Shown: positions 17,190-26,174, counted from the stretch's first letter. The stretch is DNA of 64,000 bases from Sphingomonas sp. LY54 (GCF_035594035.1 NZ_CP141588.1:186001-250000), one strand, 5' to 3'. Notes: generated from the sequence alone by a model not told the origin. Numbers and translations are program-made.

Positions 17190-17195
17190 CATTTG

Positions 17196-20100
17196 ATGCG
17201 CTCTCGGCTCCTCTGCTCGAAGTTCACTTCCGTTTCCGTTCTTGCCTGTGCCCTTGCAGCTTTTCCTGCTGCGGCCGCCGCCCAGACCGAACAGCAACAA
17301 GTCGATGCGGCTCAGCAGGCCGAGGCCTGCACCGATCTCACCGGTTCCGAACGCGACGCGTGCCTTGCGCGCATCGGCCCGCCGCCTCCCGGCGACGCGC
17401 AGGAGGAGAGCATCGTGGTCACCGGCTCGCGCATTCCGCGCGCCAATTTCGACACGGCGCAACCCGCGGTCGTCCTCGGTGCCGAGCAGATCGAGCAGCG
17501 CGGCTATACCAATCTCGGTGAGGCGCTGGACGAGCTGCCGGCTTTCGGTGTCCCGGGCAACAATGCCGTGGGCGGCCAGGCCGGCGCGTTCGGTGCCGGC
17601 CAGACCTTCGTCAACTTCTTCGGCTTGGGCGACCAGCGGACCTTGACCGTCGTCAACGGTCGTCGCTTCGTCAGTTCGAATACGGCCTCGATCTTCGGCC
17701 CGACCGGCGCCGGGTCGCAGGTCGATTTCAACGTCATCCCGTCGATCATCGCCGATCGCATCGAAACGATCGCGGTGGGCGGCGCCCCGATCTATGGGTC
17801 CGATGCGATCGCAGGAACCGTCAACATCATCACCCGCCGCGAATATGACGGGTTCATGATCGACGGCCAGTACGGCATTTCCGAGCGCGGCGACGCAGCG
17901 GACTATCGCATCCGCGGCATCGCCGGCACCAAGTTCGGCGGCGATCGCGGCAGCATCGTGGTGGCCGGCGAGTATAACAAGCGGGACGGACTCGCCTACA
18001 CCGATCGTCGGAACAACCGGCTCAACAGCTTCTTCGTGACGCCGCTCGATCCCGATGCGCCATTCGACAATGCGTTCATCGAGGATCGCCGGCTTCCGAT
18101 CCTGGCCGAGACCGGCATCCCGCTGGTCTACGACTTCGTTCCTCTTTCACCGGGACAGGCGGCCGATTTTGGCGGCTTCCAGCCGAGCGTTCTGGACGCA
18201 AACGGGAATCCGCTGAGGTTTGACGAATTGGGGAACCTCGTTCCGATCGATTTCGGAACGCCGACCGGCGATCTGATCACCGCCAATGGCGGCAATGGCT
18301 TCGTCCTGCCGGCGAACCTGCTCACGCCCACCGAGCGCTATCTCGGTACGGCGCTGCTCCAGTATCAGGTGACTGACAATGTGCGCCTGTTCGGCGAGGC
18401 TTGGTACGCCCACAGCAAAGGCACCCAGCTTCGGGACCAGCCAGTCTACAATACCTATCTGTTCGGGGCGGCCGGGAGCAGCGACGGCCAGTTCATCATC
18501 GATATCGACAACCCGTTCCTGACCGAGGAATCGCGGGCGATCATCCGCACCAATCTCGAGACGAGCCCCTTCGCCGCGAGCCCTGACAGCTTCTTCCTGA
18601 CCCGCGCCAACACCGATCTGATCACCGGTGCCGGCGCGACCACCGTCGAATTGTTCCGGTTCGTTGCCGGCTTTGACGGCACTTTCGACATGTTCGGCCG
18701 GGAACTGACGTTCGAAGCGGTGGGCAATTACGGAAAGTCGACCACGCAGGGTCGCGAACGCGTCCTCGTGCAGCAGAATTTCGAGAATGCCTTGAATGCC
18801 GTTCGCGACGCGAGCGGAAACATCGTCTGCGCGCCCGGCTTCACCAATGCGGCAATCGCGACGATCAGCTCGCAATGCGCGCCGATCAACCCCTTTGGCC
18901 AGCAGATCAGTCAGGCCGCCCGCGATTATGTGACCACCGAAGCGGACCCCCGCGCCGTCAACGACCAGTGGGTCGGAACCGTGTCCCTCTCCGGAAGCCT
19001 GTTCGATGTGTGGGGCGGTCCGGTCGGCTTCGCGATCGGCTATGAACATCGGGAGGAAAGCGCGGACTTCGATCCGGGCCTGTTCTACTTCGGGCAGGTC
19101 GATCCGGCCGATCCGACCGGCGACCGGACGCCGTTCGGCCGCTCCGTTCCGATCGACCCCGTCTCGGGCAAGTTCAATACGGACGAAGTATTTGGCGAGC
19201 TCACCATTCCGCTGATCGGGCCGGACAACAATATTCCGCTCATTCACAGGCTCGAGCTGAATGGCGCGATCCGCTACATTGATCACTCGCTGGCCGGCGG
19301 GGACCCGACCTGGACGGCAGGCGCGAGCTGGCAACCGATCCGCGATCTGACCTTCAGAGGTAATTACACCCGCTCGGTCCGTGCCCCGGCCATCACCGAA
19401 CTGTTCAATCCGACGAGCCAGATCTTCACCACGGCCGACGACCCCTGCGACGCGCGCTTCCGGGCTTCCGGTCCGAATCCGACCACGCGCCAGGCGAATT
19501 GCTCTGCCGACGGGCTTCCCGCCGATTTCAATTCCAACATCGTTCAGTTTACGGCGCGCGGCACGTTGCAAGGCAACACCAATCTCGAAAACGAGAAGGC
19601 GAATGCCTGGACCGTTGGCGCGATCGTCCGCCCCAGCTTCCTGCCCGGCTTCACCCTGGCGGTCGATTGGGTCGACATCGAGCTCAAGGGCGCGATCGAG
19701 ACCCTTGACGCCGAGCAGACCCTGGAAGCCTGCTACGACGATCCGAGCTTCCCCACGGCCATCTGCGACAATTTCGTGCGCGATGCGAACGGCCAGGTCA
19801 CCTTCATCCAGACGGGATTCGCCAACGCGGCTTCCCGCAAGTTTGAGGGCCTCGTCGCCGAACTGCAGTGGCGCGTTCCTACGCCCTTCCTGGGCGCCGA
19901 GAGCAGCTTCAACCTCGGCGTCAATTATCTCTATAATCATGAGCTGGAGACGCGCGTGGGGCAGGGCGATCTGACCACGCTGCGGAGGAGTATCGGCTAT
20001 TCGAAGCACCAGGCCACCACGAACCTGACCTACAAGAATAAGGGTTTGGCCTGGCAGTGGCAGTTCCAGTATATCGGCAAGGCCAAAAACGATCCGGACG

Positions 20101-20321
20101 CGCCCCCCACTGCTTATGAATTCCCGGTGGTGGACGACGTTCTGTTCGTGAACACGTCGGTCAATTACGACGTCAACCAGCGTCTCCGGGTGAGCTTCAT
20201 CGTCGACAACGTGTTCGATACCAAGAACCCGTTCCCGACGACGGCGAACGGCGGCGTCGTCACTTATTTCGACGGTGTCCGCGGACGCTATTTCAAAGTC
20301 GGCGCCGGCGTGAAATTCTAG
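17196..20321 (+). CDS. TonB-dependent outer-membrane receptor
   Basis: A 1041-residue receptor that would import a ligand across the outer membrane using TonB energy. A signal peptide (about residues 1-29) precedes a charged/Gln-rich stretch and a region containing two cysteines. The TonB-box-like EESIVVTGSRIPR comes next, then the plug (LGAEQIEQRGYTNLGEALDE, GSDAIAGTVNIITRREYDG) and a beta-barrel ending in GRYFKVGAGVKF with the typical terminal Phe. It is the large sphingomonad/Caulobacter-type receptor; ligand unknown. The ATG has AGGAGG 6 nt upstream. The 5' leader is long and structured. Directly downstream is a TIGR03032-family gene in the same orientation. Confidence 0.93.
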   Translation: MRSRLLCSKFTSVSVLACALAAFPAAAAAQTEQQQVDAAQQAEACTDLTGSERDACLARIGPPPPGDAQEESIVVTGSRIPRANFDTAQPAVVLGAEQIEQRGYTNLGEALDELPAFGVPGNNAVGGQAGAFGAGQTFVNFFGLGDQRTLTVVNGRRFVSSNTASIFGPTGAGSQVDFNVIPSIIADRIETIAVGGAPIYGSDAIAGTVNIITRREYDGFMIDGQYGISERGDAADYRIRGIAGTKFGGDRGSIVVAGEYNKRDGLAYTDRRNNRLNSFFVTPLDPDAPFDNAFIEDRRLPILAETGIPLVYDFVPLSPGQAADFGGFQPSVLDANGNPLRFDELGNLVPIDFGTPTGDLITANGGNGFVLPANLLTPTERYLGTALLQYQVTDNVRLFGEAWYAHSKGTQLRDQPVYNTYLFGAAGSSDGQFIIDIDNPFLTEESRAIIRTNLETSPFAASPDSFFLTRANTDLITGAGATTVELFRFVAGFDGTFDMFGRELTFEAVGNYGKSTTQGRERVLVQQNFENALNAVRDASGNIVCAPGFTNAAIATISSQCAPINPFGQQISQAARDYVTTEADPRAVNDQWVGTVSLSGSLFDVWGGPVGFAIGYEHREESADFDPGLFYFGQVDPADPTGDRTPFGRSVPIDPVSGKFNTDEVFGELTIPLIGPDNNIPLIHRLELNGAIRYIDHSLAGGDPTWTAGASWQPIRDLTFRGNYTRSVRAPAITELFNPTSQIFTTADDPCDARFRASGPNPTTRQANCSADGLPADFNSNIVQFTARGTLQGNTNLENEKANAWTVGAIVRPSFLPGFTLAVDWVDIELKGAIETLDAEQTLEACYDDPSFPTAICDNFVRDANGQVTFIQTGFANAASRKFEGLVAELQWRVPTPFLGAESSFNLGVNYLYNHELETRVGQGDLTTLRRSIGYSKHQATTNLTYKNKGLAWQWQFQYIGKAKNDPDAPPTAYEFPVVDDVLFVNTSVNYDVNQRLRVSFIVDNVFDTKNPFPTTANGGVVTYFDGVRGRYFKVGAGVKF

Positions 20322-20339
20322 TGCCGGCCTGGTCAGTGG

Positions 20340-20365
20340 ATGGGCGGGAGCATATTCCCGCCCAT
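20340..20365 (+). terminator. Stem-loop after the TonB-dependent receptor gene
   Basis: ATGGGCGGGA-GCATAT-TCCCGCCCAT is a perfect 10-bp stem 18 bp after the receptor stop. It lacks a T-run, so it may be a weak terminator or an mRNA 3'-stabilising hairpin that lowers expression of the downstream gene. Confidence 0.5.
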
Positions 20366-20391
20366 TCGCATGATCGAGAGCGCGGAGCCGC

Positions 20392-21480
20392 GTGGTAGAC
20401 AAAGAGCAACCTTCGCCGCGGCTCTGGGAGCCCGCGCCTTATGATCCTGACGCCGTTCGGCTGACCCATTCGCCCGGCATGGCCGAATGGATGCTCGATC
20501 AGCGTGTGTCGCTGGCCTACACCTCTTACCAGACGGGACGCCTCATCGTGGCGGGGGTGGCCCCCGACGGGCGCCTGTTCTTCAACGAACAGAATTACAC
20601 GCGCGCCATGGGCCTTCATTATGCCGGCGGGCAATTGCACGTCGCTTCCCTGTTTCAGATCTGGCGACTCGGCAACATGCTGGCTCCGGGCGAGTTCGCG
20701 AACCGGGCGTTCGATTGCGTCTTGGTTCCGCGCGCCGCCCACGTGACCGGATATGTCGACGCGCACGAACTCGGCGTCGATCGCTCGGGGCGGGTCATCT
20801 TCGCCAACAGCCGATTTTCCTGCCTCGCGGCGACGGACCCCGATTACAGTTTCAGGCCGATCTGGAAGCCGCGCTTCATCTCCGCGCTGGCAGCGGAGGA
20901 TCGGTGCCACCTCAACGGACTGGCGATGAGCGACGGGGTTCCCGCGTTCGTGACCGCCGTGAGCAGCACCGACACGCCCTCGGGCTGGCGGCAGCGTCCC
21001 CAGCAAGGCGGCGTCCTGATCGACGTCGCAAGCGGCGAGATCGTGACCGTCAGCCTCTCGATGCCGCATAGTCCGCGCCTCTATCGCGGCGGCGTTCTCG
21101 TGCTCGACTCGGGTCGGGGCATGCTGGTCAGCATCGATCCTGCGAGCGGCGCGCGGACCGAGATCCTGTTCCTGCCCGGCTTTCTGCGCGGCATGGCGCT
21201 GCATGGCGATTTCGCCCTGATCGCCGCCTCGAAGCCCCGGGGCAGTTCGGTCGGGCTGCCGTTCGAGGAGCGGCTTGCCCGGGAGCGGCGCGCGCCGTGG
21301 TGCGGCATCTTTGTGGTCGATTTGGGCAAGGCGGCCGTAGTCGAATTCATTCGCTACGAAGCGGAATTGGTCGAATTGTTCGATATTGCCGTTTTGCCCC
21401 ACCGCAACCCCATGACCGTGGGACCGGCCACGGAGGAGCTGCTGACCGCTATCCGTTTCGACCCGACAATCTCCCTATAG
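20392..21480 (+). CDS. TIGR03032 family protein
   Basis: A 362-residue soluble protein. The early blocks WMLDQRVSLAYTSYQTGRL and FFNEQNYTRAMGLHYAGGQL, then HLNGLAMSDGVPAFVTAVSS and LIDVASGEIV, match the TIGR03032 (DUF4915) family, which appears to be a beta-propeller-like fold with conserved His/Asn residues. No enzymatic activity is known to me. There is no signal peptide. Members are often found near glycosylation, TPR or oxygenase genes. Here it is 70 bp downstream of a TonB-dependent receptor, separated by a stem-loop, so the two may be co-transcribed. GTG start. Family assignment is good, function open. Confidence 0.8.
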   Translation: MVDKEQPSPRLWEPAPYDPDAVRLTHSPGMAEWMLDQRVSLAYTSYQTGRLIVAGVAPDGRLFFNEQNYTRAMGLHYAGGQLHVASLFQIWRLGNMLAPGEFANRAFDCVLVPRAAHVTGYVDAHELGVDRSGRVIFANSRFSCLAATDPDYSFRPIWKPRFISALAAEDRCHLNGLAMSDGVPAFVTAVSSTDTPSGWRQRPQQGGVLIDVASGEIVTVSLSMPHSPRLYRGGVLVLDSGRGMLVSIDPASGARTEILFLPGFLRGMALHGDFALIAASKPRGSSVGLPFEERLARERRAPWCGIFVVDLGKAAVVEFIRYEAELVELFDIAVLPHRNPMTVGPATEELLTAIRFDPTISL

Positions 21481-21571
21481 GCGAGACTTCCGCTCGCCCG
21501 CGGCTGCCGCTAGACACGGCCTATGCACATTGCCCGCCATCCCCGTCTGCGTTCGCGTTGAGCCCGGCGGT

Positions 21572-23929
21572 ATGATCGCGCTTTCCCGCACATCGCTGGC
21601 GTTGATCGCCCTGTTCTGCGGGTTGTGGCTGGCCGTGGCGCTCTGGGCGACATTGCGCGGCCTCGTGCGCAGCGGCGCGGCTTCTGCGCGGACCGGCTCG
21701 GCCGACCGCGGCGAGGCGCTGCTGGCGGCGAGCCCGGCCGTGCCGCTGATCGTCTTCCCCGACGGCCGCCTCGACGCATCCGCGCGCGTGGCTGGGCTGA
21801 TCGGCCTGACATCCGTGCCTGGGCGGCTTGGCGACCTCGCCGACACCGACGCAGGCCTGTCGGCCGAAGATGCGGCGGTGCTGGCCGACCGCGTGGAGCA
21901 ATCGTCGGCCTCGGGCGCGGCCTTCAGCCTGCCGATGCGCCCGCAGGGCTCGTCGCGGGTCCTGCTCGTCCGCGGCGCGCCCGCGCCGGCGCCCTATCCG
22001 GTCGGCAGCGTGCTTTTGTGGTTCTTCGACGCCACCGAGAGCGAGGAGCAGATGACCGCGCTGCGCAGCGAAGTGGTGCGCCTCACCACCGCGCTCGACG
22101 CCATCTCGGCTCTGCTCGAAGCCGCGCCGTTCCCGATGTGGCACCGCGGCCCGAACCTCCACCTCGCGATGGTCAACCGCGCTTATGTCGAGGCCGTCGA
22201 GGCGGACGATTCGATGGCCGTGATCAAGTCGGGCATCGAGCTGGTCGACGAGAGCGATGGCAAGAGCCAGATCGCGCATGCGGCGGCGGTGCGCGAGAGC
22301 GGCGAGCCGAGTGCCCGCACCGTGCCGGCCACGATCGCCGGCGAGCGGCGGATGATGCGCGTGGTCGAGGTCCCTCTCGGCGCGACCGGGGTCGCGGGCT
22401 ATGCGATCGACGTCGAGGATCGCGAGCAGGCGCGCGCTGACCTCGCCCGCTTCGTCCGCGCCCAGCGCGACATGCTCGATCGGCTGTCGGCCGGCGTCGC
22501 CCAGTTCGGCCGCGATCGCAGCCTGACCTTCTCCAACCAGCCCTTCTGCCGCTTGTTCTCGCTGGCAGCCGATTTCGTCGCCGATCGCCCCGAATTCGAC
22601 CGCGTGCTCGATGCGATGCGCGAGAGCGGCAACCTGCCCGAGGTCCGCGATTTTCCCGACTGGAAGGAGACGCATCGCGGCTGGTTCACCGCCGGCCTGG
22701 CCGCGGACGAGGAAGATTGGCTGCTGCCGGGCGGCAAGCACCTTCGCGTCGTCGCGCAGCCGCTGCCGGACGGCGGCCTGCTCGTCATCTTCGAGGACCG
22801 CACCGAGCAGATCCAGCTCGCCAGCGCGCGCGATACCTTGCTGCGCGTCCGCACCGCCACCTTCGACAATCTGTTCGAGGCGGTCGGCGTCTTCGCCTCG
22901 GACGGCCGCCTCCATTTGTGGAACAACCGCTTCCGCGAGATCTGGGAATATGACGAGGAGCAGCTCGCCGCCCATCCGCGCGTCGACGCGATGACGCCCC
23001 ATCTCGCGCGCAAGCTCAAGAACCCCAACCATGCCGGGCTGGTGCGCGAACTGGTGCGCAGCGCGACCGTCGAGCGCAAGCAGAGGAGCGGCCGCGTGTC
23101 GCTGACCGACGGCCGCGATTTCGAGTTCGCCGCGGTGCCGCTGCCCGACGGCAACGCCCTCTTTACCATGCTGGACATCACCGACAGCCGCATGATCGAG
23201 GCGGCGCTGCGCGAGCGCAATGAAGCGCTGGAGGAGGCGGATCGGCTGAAGACCGCGTTCGTCTCCAACATGAGCTACGAGCTTAGGACACCGCTCACCT
23301 CGATCTCGGGCTTCGCCGAAATGCTCGCCAACGGCTATGCCGGCGATCTCGCGCCGACCGCGACCGAATATGTGTTCGCGATCATCGAGTCGGTCGGGCG
23401 CCTCGGCGCGTTGATCGACAATGTCCTCGACCTCACCCAGAGCGACACCGGCAGCCTCCTCCTCGCCGAGGACGAGGTCGATCTCTACGCCTTGTGCGCC
23501 GAGGCGGCGGAGCAGGCTCGGGCGGCGGCGGACAAGAAGGGCATCGCCTTCACCGTCGAACTCGAGCCGTCGGTCGGCACCCTGACCGGCGATCCGCGCC
23601 GGCTGCGCCAGGCGCTCGACAATATCCTGACCAACGCCGTCGCCTATACCGCGCCGGGCGGGCGCGTCCTGGTCCACGCGGCGGGCGATGCGGTCGAGGC
23701 CGAGGTGACCGTGTCCGACAACGGCCGCGGAATCGCCCATGCCGCCCAGGCCCGCGTATTCGATCGCTTCCACCGCACCACCGCGCCCCGCACTGGCGAG
23801 GAGGCTGCGCTCGGCCTCGGGCTGCCCCTCACCAAGCAGTTCGTCGAGGCGCATGGCGGAACGGTCAGCCTCCAGTCGGAGGAGGGGAAGGGCACGACCG
23901 TTACTTTGCGTCTCCCGCGCGCCGGCTGA
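21572..23929 (+). CDS. divL: DivL-type cell-cycle pseudokinase (tyrosine in the H-box)
   Basis: A 785-residue membrane protein: an N-terminal transmembrane helix (LALIALFCGLWLAVALW), several PAS-like sensor segments to about residue 540 (for example FDNLFEAVGVFASDGRLHLW), a dimerisation helix pair and a HATPase domain. The H-box reads NMSYELRTPLTSISG, with Tyr569 where histidine kinases have the phosphoacceptor His. The N box (NILTNAVAYT), G1 (DNGRGI) and G2 (GLGLPL) are intact. This is the hallmark of Caulobacter DivL, which controls CckA through DivK. The following tsaE-amgK-murU genes support the call. The TGA overlaps the next ATG (TGATG). The start used has only a weak purine-rich site. 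Confidence 0.88.
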   Translation: MIALSRTSLALIALFCGLWLAVALWATLRGLVRSGAASARTGSADRGEALLAASPAVPLIVFPDGRLDASARVAGLIGLTSVPGRLGDLADTDAGLSAEDAAVLADRVEQSSASGAAFSLPMRPQGSSRVLLVRGAPAPAPYPVGSVLLWFFDATESEEQMTALRSEVVRLTTALDAISALLEAAPFPMWHRGPNLHLAMVNRAYVEAVEADDSMAVIKSGIELVDESDGKSQIAHAAAVRESGEPSARTVPATIAGERRMMRVVEVPLGATGVAGYAIDVEDREQARADLARFVRAQRDMLDRLSAGVAQFGRDRSLTFSNQPFCRLFSLAADFVADRPEFDRVLDAMRESGNLPEVRDFPDWKETHRGWFTAGLAADEEDWLLPGGKHLRVVAQPLPDGGLLVIFEDRTEQIQLASARDTLLRVRTATFDNLFEAVGVFASDGRLHLWNNRFREIWEYDEEQLAAHPRVDAMTPHLARKLKNPNHAGLVRELVRSATVERKQRSGRVSLTDGRDFEFAAVPLPDGNALFTMLDITDSRMIEAALRERNEALEEADRLKTAFVSNMSYELRTPLTSISGFAEMLANGYAGDLAPTATEYVFAIIESVGRLGALIDNVLDLTQSDTGSLLLAEDEVDLYALCAEAAEQARAAADKKGIAFTVELEPSVGTLTGDPRRLRQALDNILTNAVAYTAPGGRVLVHAAGDAVEAEVTVSDNGRGIAHAAQARVFDRFHRTTAPRTGEEAALGLGLPLTKQFVEAHGGTVSLQSEEGKGTTVTLRLPRAG

Positions 23930-24372
23930 TGCGGCTCGAAGGCCCCGAGGCGACCGAGGCGTTGGGCGAGCGCCTGGCCGGCGTGATCCGCGTCGGCGAC
24001 GTCATCGCTCTGTTCGGCGATCTCGGCGCCGGCAAGACCACGCTCAGCCGCGGGGTGCTGCATGGCCTCGGCCTCAAGGGCGACGTCGCAAGCCCGACCT
24101 TCCCGATCGTGCAGACCTATGACCCGCCCGATCTGCGAATCCCGCTGTGGCATGTCGATCTCTACCGGATTGAGCATGAAGCGGAATTGGAGGAATTGGC
24201 GCTCGACGAGGCGCGTCAATTCGCCGCTTTGCTGGTCGAATGGCCGGAGCGGCTCGGCGCATCGCTGTGGCAGGATAGCCTGCAACTGCATCTTACCTTC
24301 GGGGAGAGGGGCGACCGCGCCTTGACAGCCAAGGTCCCTCCCGCTTGGGAGACTCGATGGCCTCCCAGATGA
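23929..24372 (+). CDS. tsaE: tRNA threonylcarbamoyladenosine biosynthesis ATPase TsaE
   Basis: TsaE is the P-loop ATPase that cycles the TsaB-TsaD complex making t6A37 in ANN-decoding tRNAs. The 147-residue protein has the Walker A GDLGAGKTTLSRG (from residue 30), SPTFPIVQTY and the HVDLYRIEHEAELEELALDE segment typical of the family. Length is usual. The ATG overlaps the divL stop by one base, so translation is coupled; the 3' end overlaps amgK by 16 bp. Confidence 0.95.
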   Translation: MRLEGPEATEALGERLAGVIRVGDVIALFGDLGAGKTTLSRGVLHGLGLKGDVASPTFPIVQTYDPPDLRIPLWHVDLYRIEHEAELEELALDEARQFAALLVEWPERLGASLWQDSLQLHLTFGERGDRALTAKVPPAWETRWPPR

Positions 24373-25361
24373 TTCCACCCGCCGCTGCGCCCGCTTTCCT
24401 TGCCGCCCACGGCTGGGAGGGAGCCGAGATACGTCCGCTGGCCGGCGATGCGAGCTTCCGCCGCTATTTCCGCGTGATCGACGGCGAGCGCCGCGCCGTG
24501 CTGATGGACGCGCCGCCGCCGCACGAAGACCCACGGCCGTTCATCGAGGCGGCGGAGTGGCTCGTCCAGGCTGGCCTCTCCGCGCCCCGCGTCCTTGCCC
24601 GGGATTTGGAGCAAGGCCTGCTGCTGATCGACGACTTTGGTGACCGGCGACTGCGCGAGACGCTCGACGTCACGCCGGAGCGGGAGACCGAGCTCTACAC
24701 CCTCGCCGTGGACCTCCTCGTCCATCTCCACCGCCAGCCCTGTATGGCGGGGCTGCGGCCGCACGGCATTGATCGATGGATGGAGGAGCTCCAGCTCTTC
24801 CCCGAATGGTATTGCCCTGCGCTGGGCCTCGATGTCGATGTCGCGGGCTATGAGCGCGCCTGGCAGGAGGTGCTCGCGAAAGTGTCCGACGACGGCCTTG
24901 GGCCGGTCACGGTGCTCCGGGACTTCCACGCCGAAAACATCATGCTGGTCGACGGTCACCAGGACATCAGGCAGTTCGGGCTGCTCGATTTCCAGGACGC
25001 GGTCGCCGGCCACCCCGCCTACGATCTCGCGTCGGTGCTGGAAGACGCCCGCCGCGACGTCACCCCGGCGGTCGAACGGGCGATGCTCGACCGCTATCGG
25101 ACCGCGACGGACTGCGGCGATGCGTTCGAAGACGCTTATTGGGCGCTCGCTGCACAGCGCAATACCCGGATCCTCGGCGTGTTCACTCGCCTCTGGAAGC
25201 GCGACAACAAGCCCCATTACACCAGCTTCCAGCCGCGCATGTGGGGTTTGCTGGAACGCGACCTTGCCCATCCGGCGCTGGCTCCGGTTAAAGACTGGTT
25301 CGACCGCAACGTGCCCGAGGCGAAGCGCGCCGCGGCCTGGACGGAAGGCCAGGCGGCGTGA
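24357..25361 (+). CDS. amgK: N-acetylmuramate/N-acetylglucosamine kinase AmgK
   Basis: An APH-fold sugar kinase, 334 residues. It phosphorylates MurNAc (and GlcNAc) at C1, the first step of the anomeric peptidoglycan-recycling shortcut. Motifs: the nucleotide region LAGDASFRRYFRV, the catalytic loop VLRDFHAENIMLVDG, and the metal-binding LLDFQDAVAGHPAYDL. The start at 24357 has GGGAGA upstream. It lies between tsaE and murU, with 16-bp and 4-bp overlaps. The amgK-murU pair is known in Pseudomonas and Caulobacter, where it bypasses de novo UDP-GlcNAc to UDP-MurNAc synthesis and lowers fosfomycin sensitivity. No muramate-specific residue can be checked by eye. Confidence 0.85.
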   Translation: MASQMIPPAAAPAFLAAHGWEGAEIRPLAGDASFRRYFRVIDGERRAVLMDAPPPHEDPRPFIEAAEWLVQAGLSAPRVLARDLEQGLLLIDDFGDRRLRETLDVTPERETELYTLAVDLLVHLHRQPCMAGLRPHGIDRWMEELQLFPEWYCPALGLDVDVAGYERAWQEVLAKVSDDGLGPVTVLRDFHAENIMLVDGHQDIRQFGLLDFQDAVAGHPAYDLASVLEDARRDVTPAVERAMLDRYRTATDCGDAFEDAYWALAAQRNTRILGVFTRLWKRDNKPHYTSFQPRMWGLLERDLAHPALAPVKDWFDRNVPEAKRAAAWTEGQAA

Positions 25362-26122
25362 CGGCATTCCGGCGCCCGCTCGCGCTTCGTCCCGATCCCG
25401 CCACCGAAGTACCGGCCACCGCCATGGTCATGGCCGCGGGCATCGGCAAGCGGATGCGTCCGCTCACCGCGACGCGGCCCAAGCCGCTGGTCGAGGTGGC
25501 CGGCAAGACGTTGCTCGACCATACGCTCGACCATCTGCGCGCCGCCGGCGTCAAAAAGGCGGTGGTCAACGTCCACTATCTGCCGGACGCGCTCGAGGCG
25601 CATCTGCGCAACCGCGTGACCGGCATCGAGATCGCCATTTCCGACGAGCGCGCCCAGTTGCTCGAAACCGGCGGCGGCCTCGTAAAGGCGCTGCCGCTGA
25701 TCGACGCCGATCCGTTCCTGGCGGTCAATGCCGACAATTATTGGGTCGACGGCCCGGTCGATTCGCTCCGCCTGCTGGCCTCGGCCTGGGACGACGCGCG
25801 GATGGACGCCTTGCTCCTGCTCGTCCCCTTCGCCCGCGCCAATTGCCATCCGGGCCAGGGCGACTTCCACATGAGCGCGACGGGCGAGCTCCGGCGGAAG
25901 AAGCGGGGCACAGTCGCTCCGTTCGTGTACACCGGCATCCAGATCGTATCGAAGCGGCTGTTCGCAGGCGAGATGCCGGAAGGCCCTTTCTCGACAAACC
26001 TGCTCTGGAACCGGGCGATGGAGACCGGAAGATGCTTCGGCACCGTCCATCAGGGGCTTTGGTTCGACGTCGGTGCTCCGGGCAACATCACCAAGACGGA
26101 AGCGGCGCTTGGCTTCGGCTGA
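25358..26122 (+). CDS. murU: N-acetylmuramate-1-phosphate uridylyltransferase MurU
   Basis: A 254-residue nucleotidyltransferase with the pyrophosphorylase signature AAGIGKRMRPLT followed by RPKPLVEVAGKTLLDHTLD. Further blocks are ETGGGLVKALPLI, VNADNYWV (metal-binding Asp) and GLWFDVGAPGNI. It would convert MurNAc-1-phosphate plus UTP to UDP-MurNAc, completing the route begun by AmgK. The GTG start overlaps the amgK stop (GTGA), a strong sign of coupled translation. An unusual N-terminal extension of about 20 residues precedes the fold. Confidence 0.88.
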   Translation: MTAFRRPLALRPDPATEVPATAMVMAAGIGKRMRPLTATRPKPLVEVAGKTLLDHTLDHLRAAGVKKAVVNVHYLPDALEAHLRNRVTGIEIAISDERAQLLETGGGLVKALPLIDADPFLAVNADNYWVDGPVDSLRLLASAWDDARMDALLLLVPFARANCHPGQGDFHMSATGELRRKKRGTVAPFVYTGIQIVSKRLFAGEMPEGPFSTNLLWNRAMETGRCFGTVHQGLWFDVGAPGNITKTEAALGFG

Positions 26123-26174
26123 GCGCGCGCACCGGGCTCTCGACACACAAAGCGCACCGCGCCTAAGCAGGTAT

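Larger units (their letters stand above)
16784..17195. other. 412-bp intergenic region with AT-rich patch, no gene seen
   Basis: The first 120 bp are GC-rich. About 16905-17000 is clearly AT-rich against the surroundings, with TTATCC (16914) and GGATAA (16933) in inverted orientation, then the nested inverted repeat described separately. No tRNA-like T-loop and no coding frame with plausible composition were found; a 63-codon open frame at 16818 has no family resemblance. The region probably holds the promoter and 5' UTR of the TonB-dependent receptor gene. Confidence 0.6.

Noticed and set aside
16784..17195. tRNA or other classical RNA gene in the largest intergenic gap
   Set aside because: No T-loop (GGTTCGAAT-type) or acceptor-stem pairing found.
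18147..20402. Long minus-strand frame opposite the TonB-dependent receptor
   Set aside because: No recognisable domain; the plus strand encodes a complete receptor with plug, barrel and terminal Phe.
23261..23290. Reading divL as an inactivated histidine kinase pseudogene
   Set aside because: The His-to-Tyr change is the known DivL signature, the rest of the gene is intact and its neighbours match DivL loci.
21521..23854. Long minus-strand frame opposite divL
   Set aside because: Antisense shadow; the plus strand has all kinase-family boxes.
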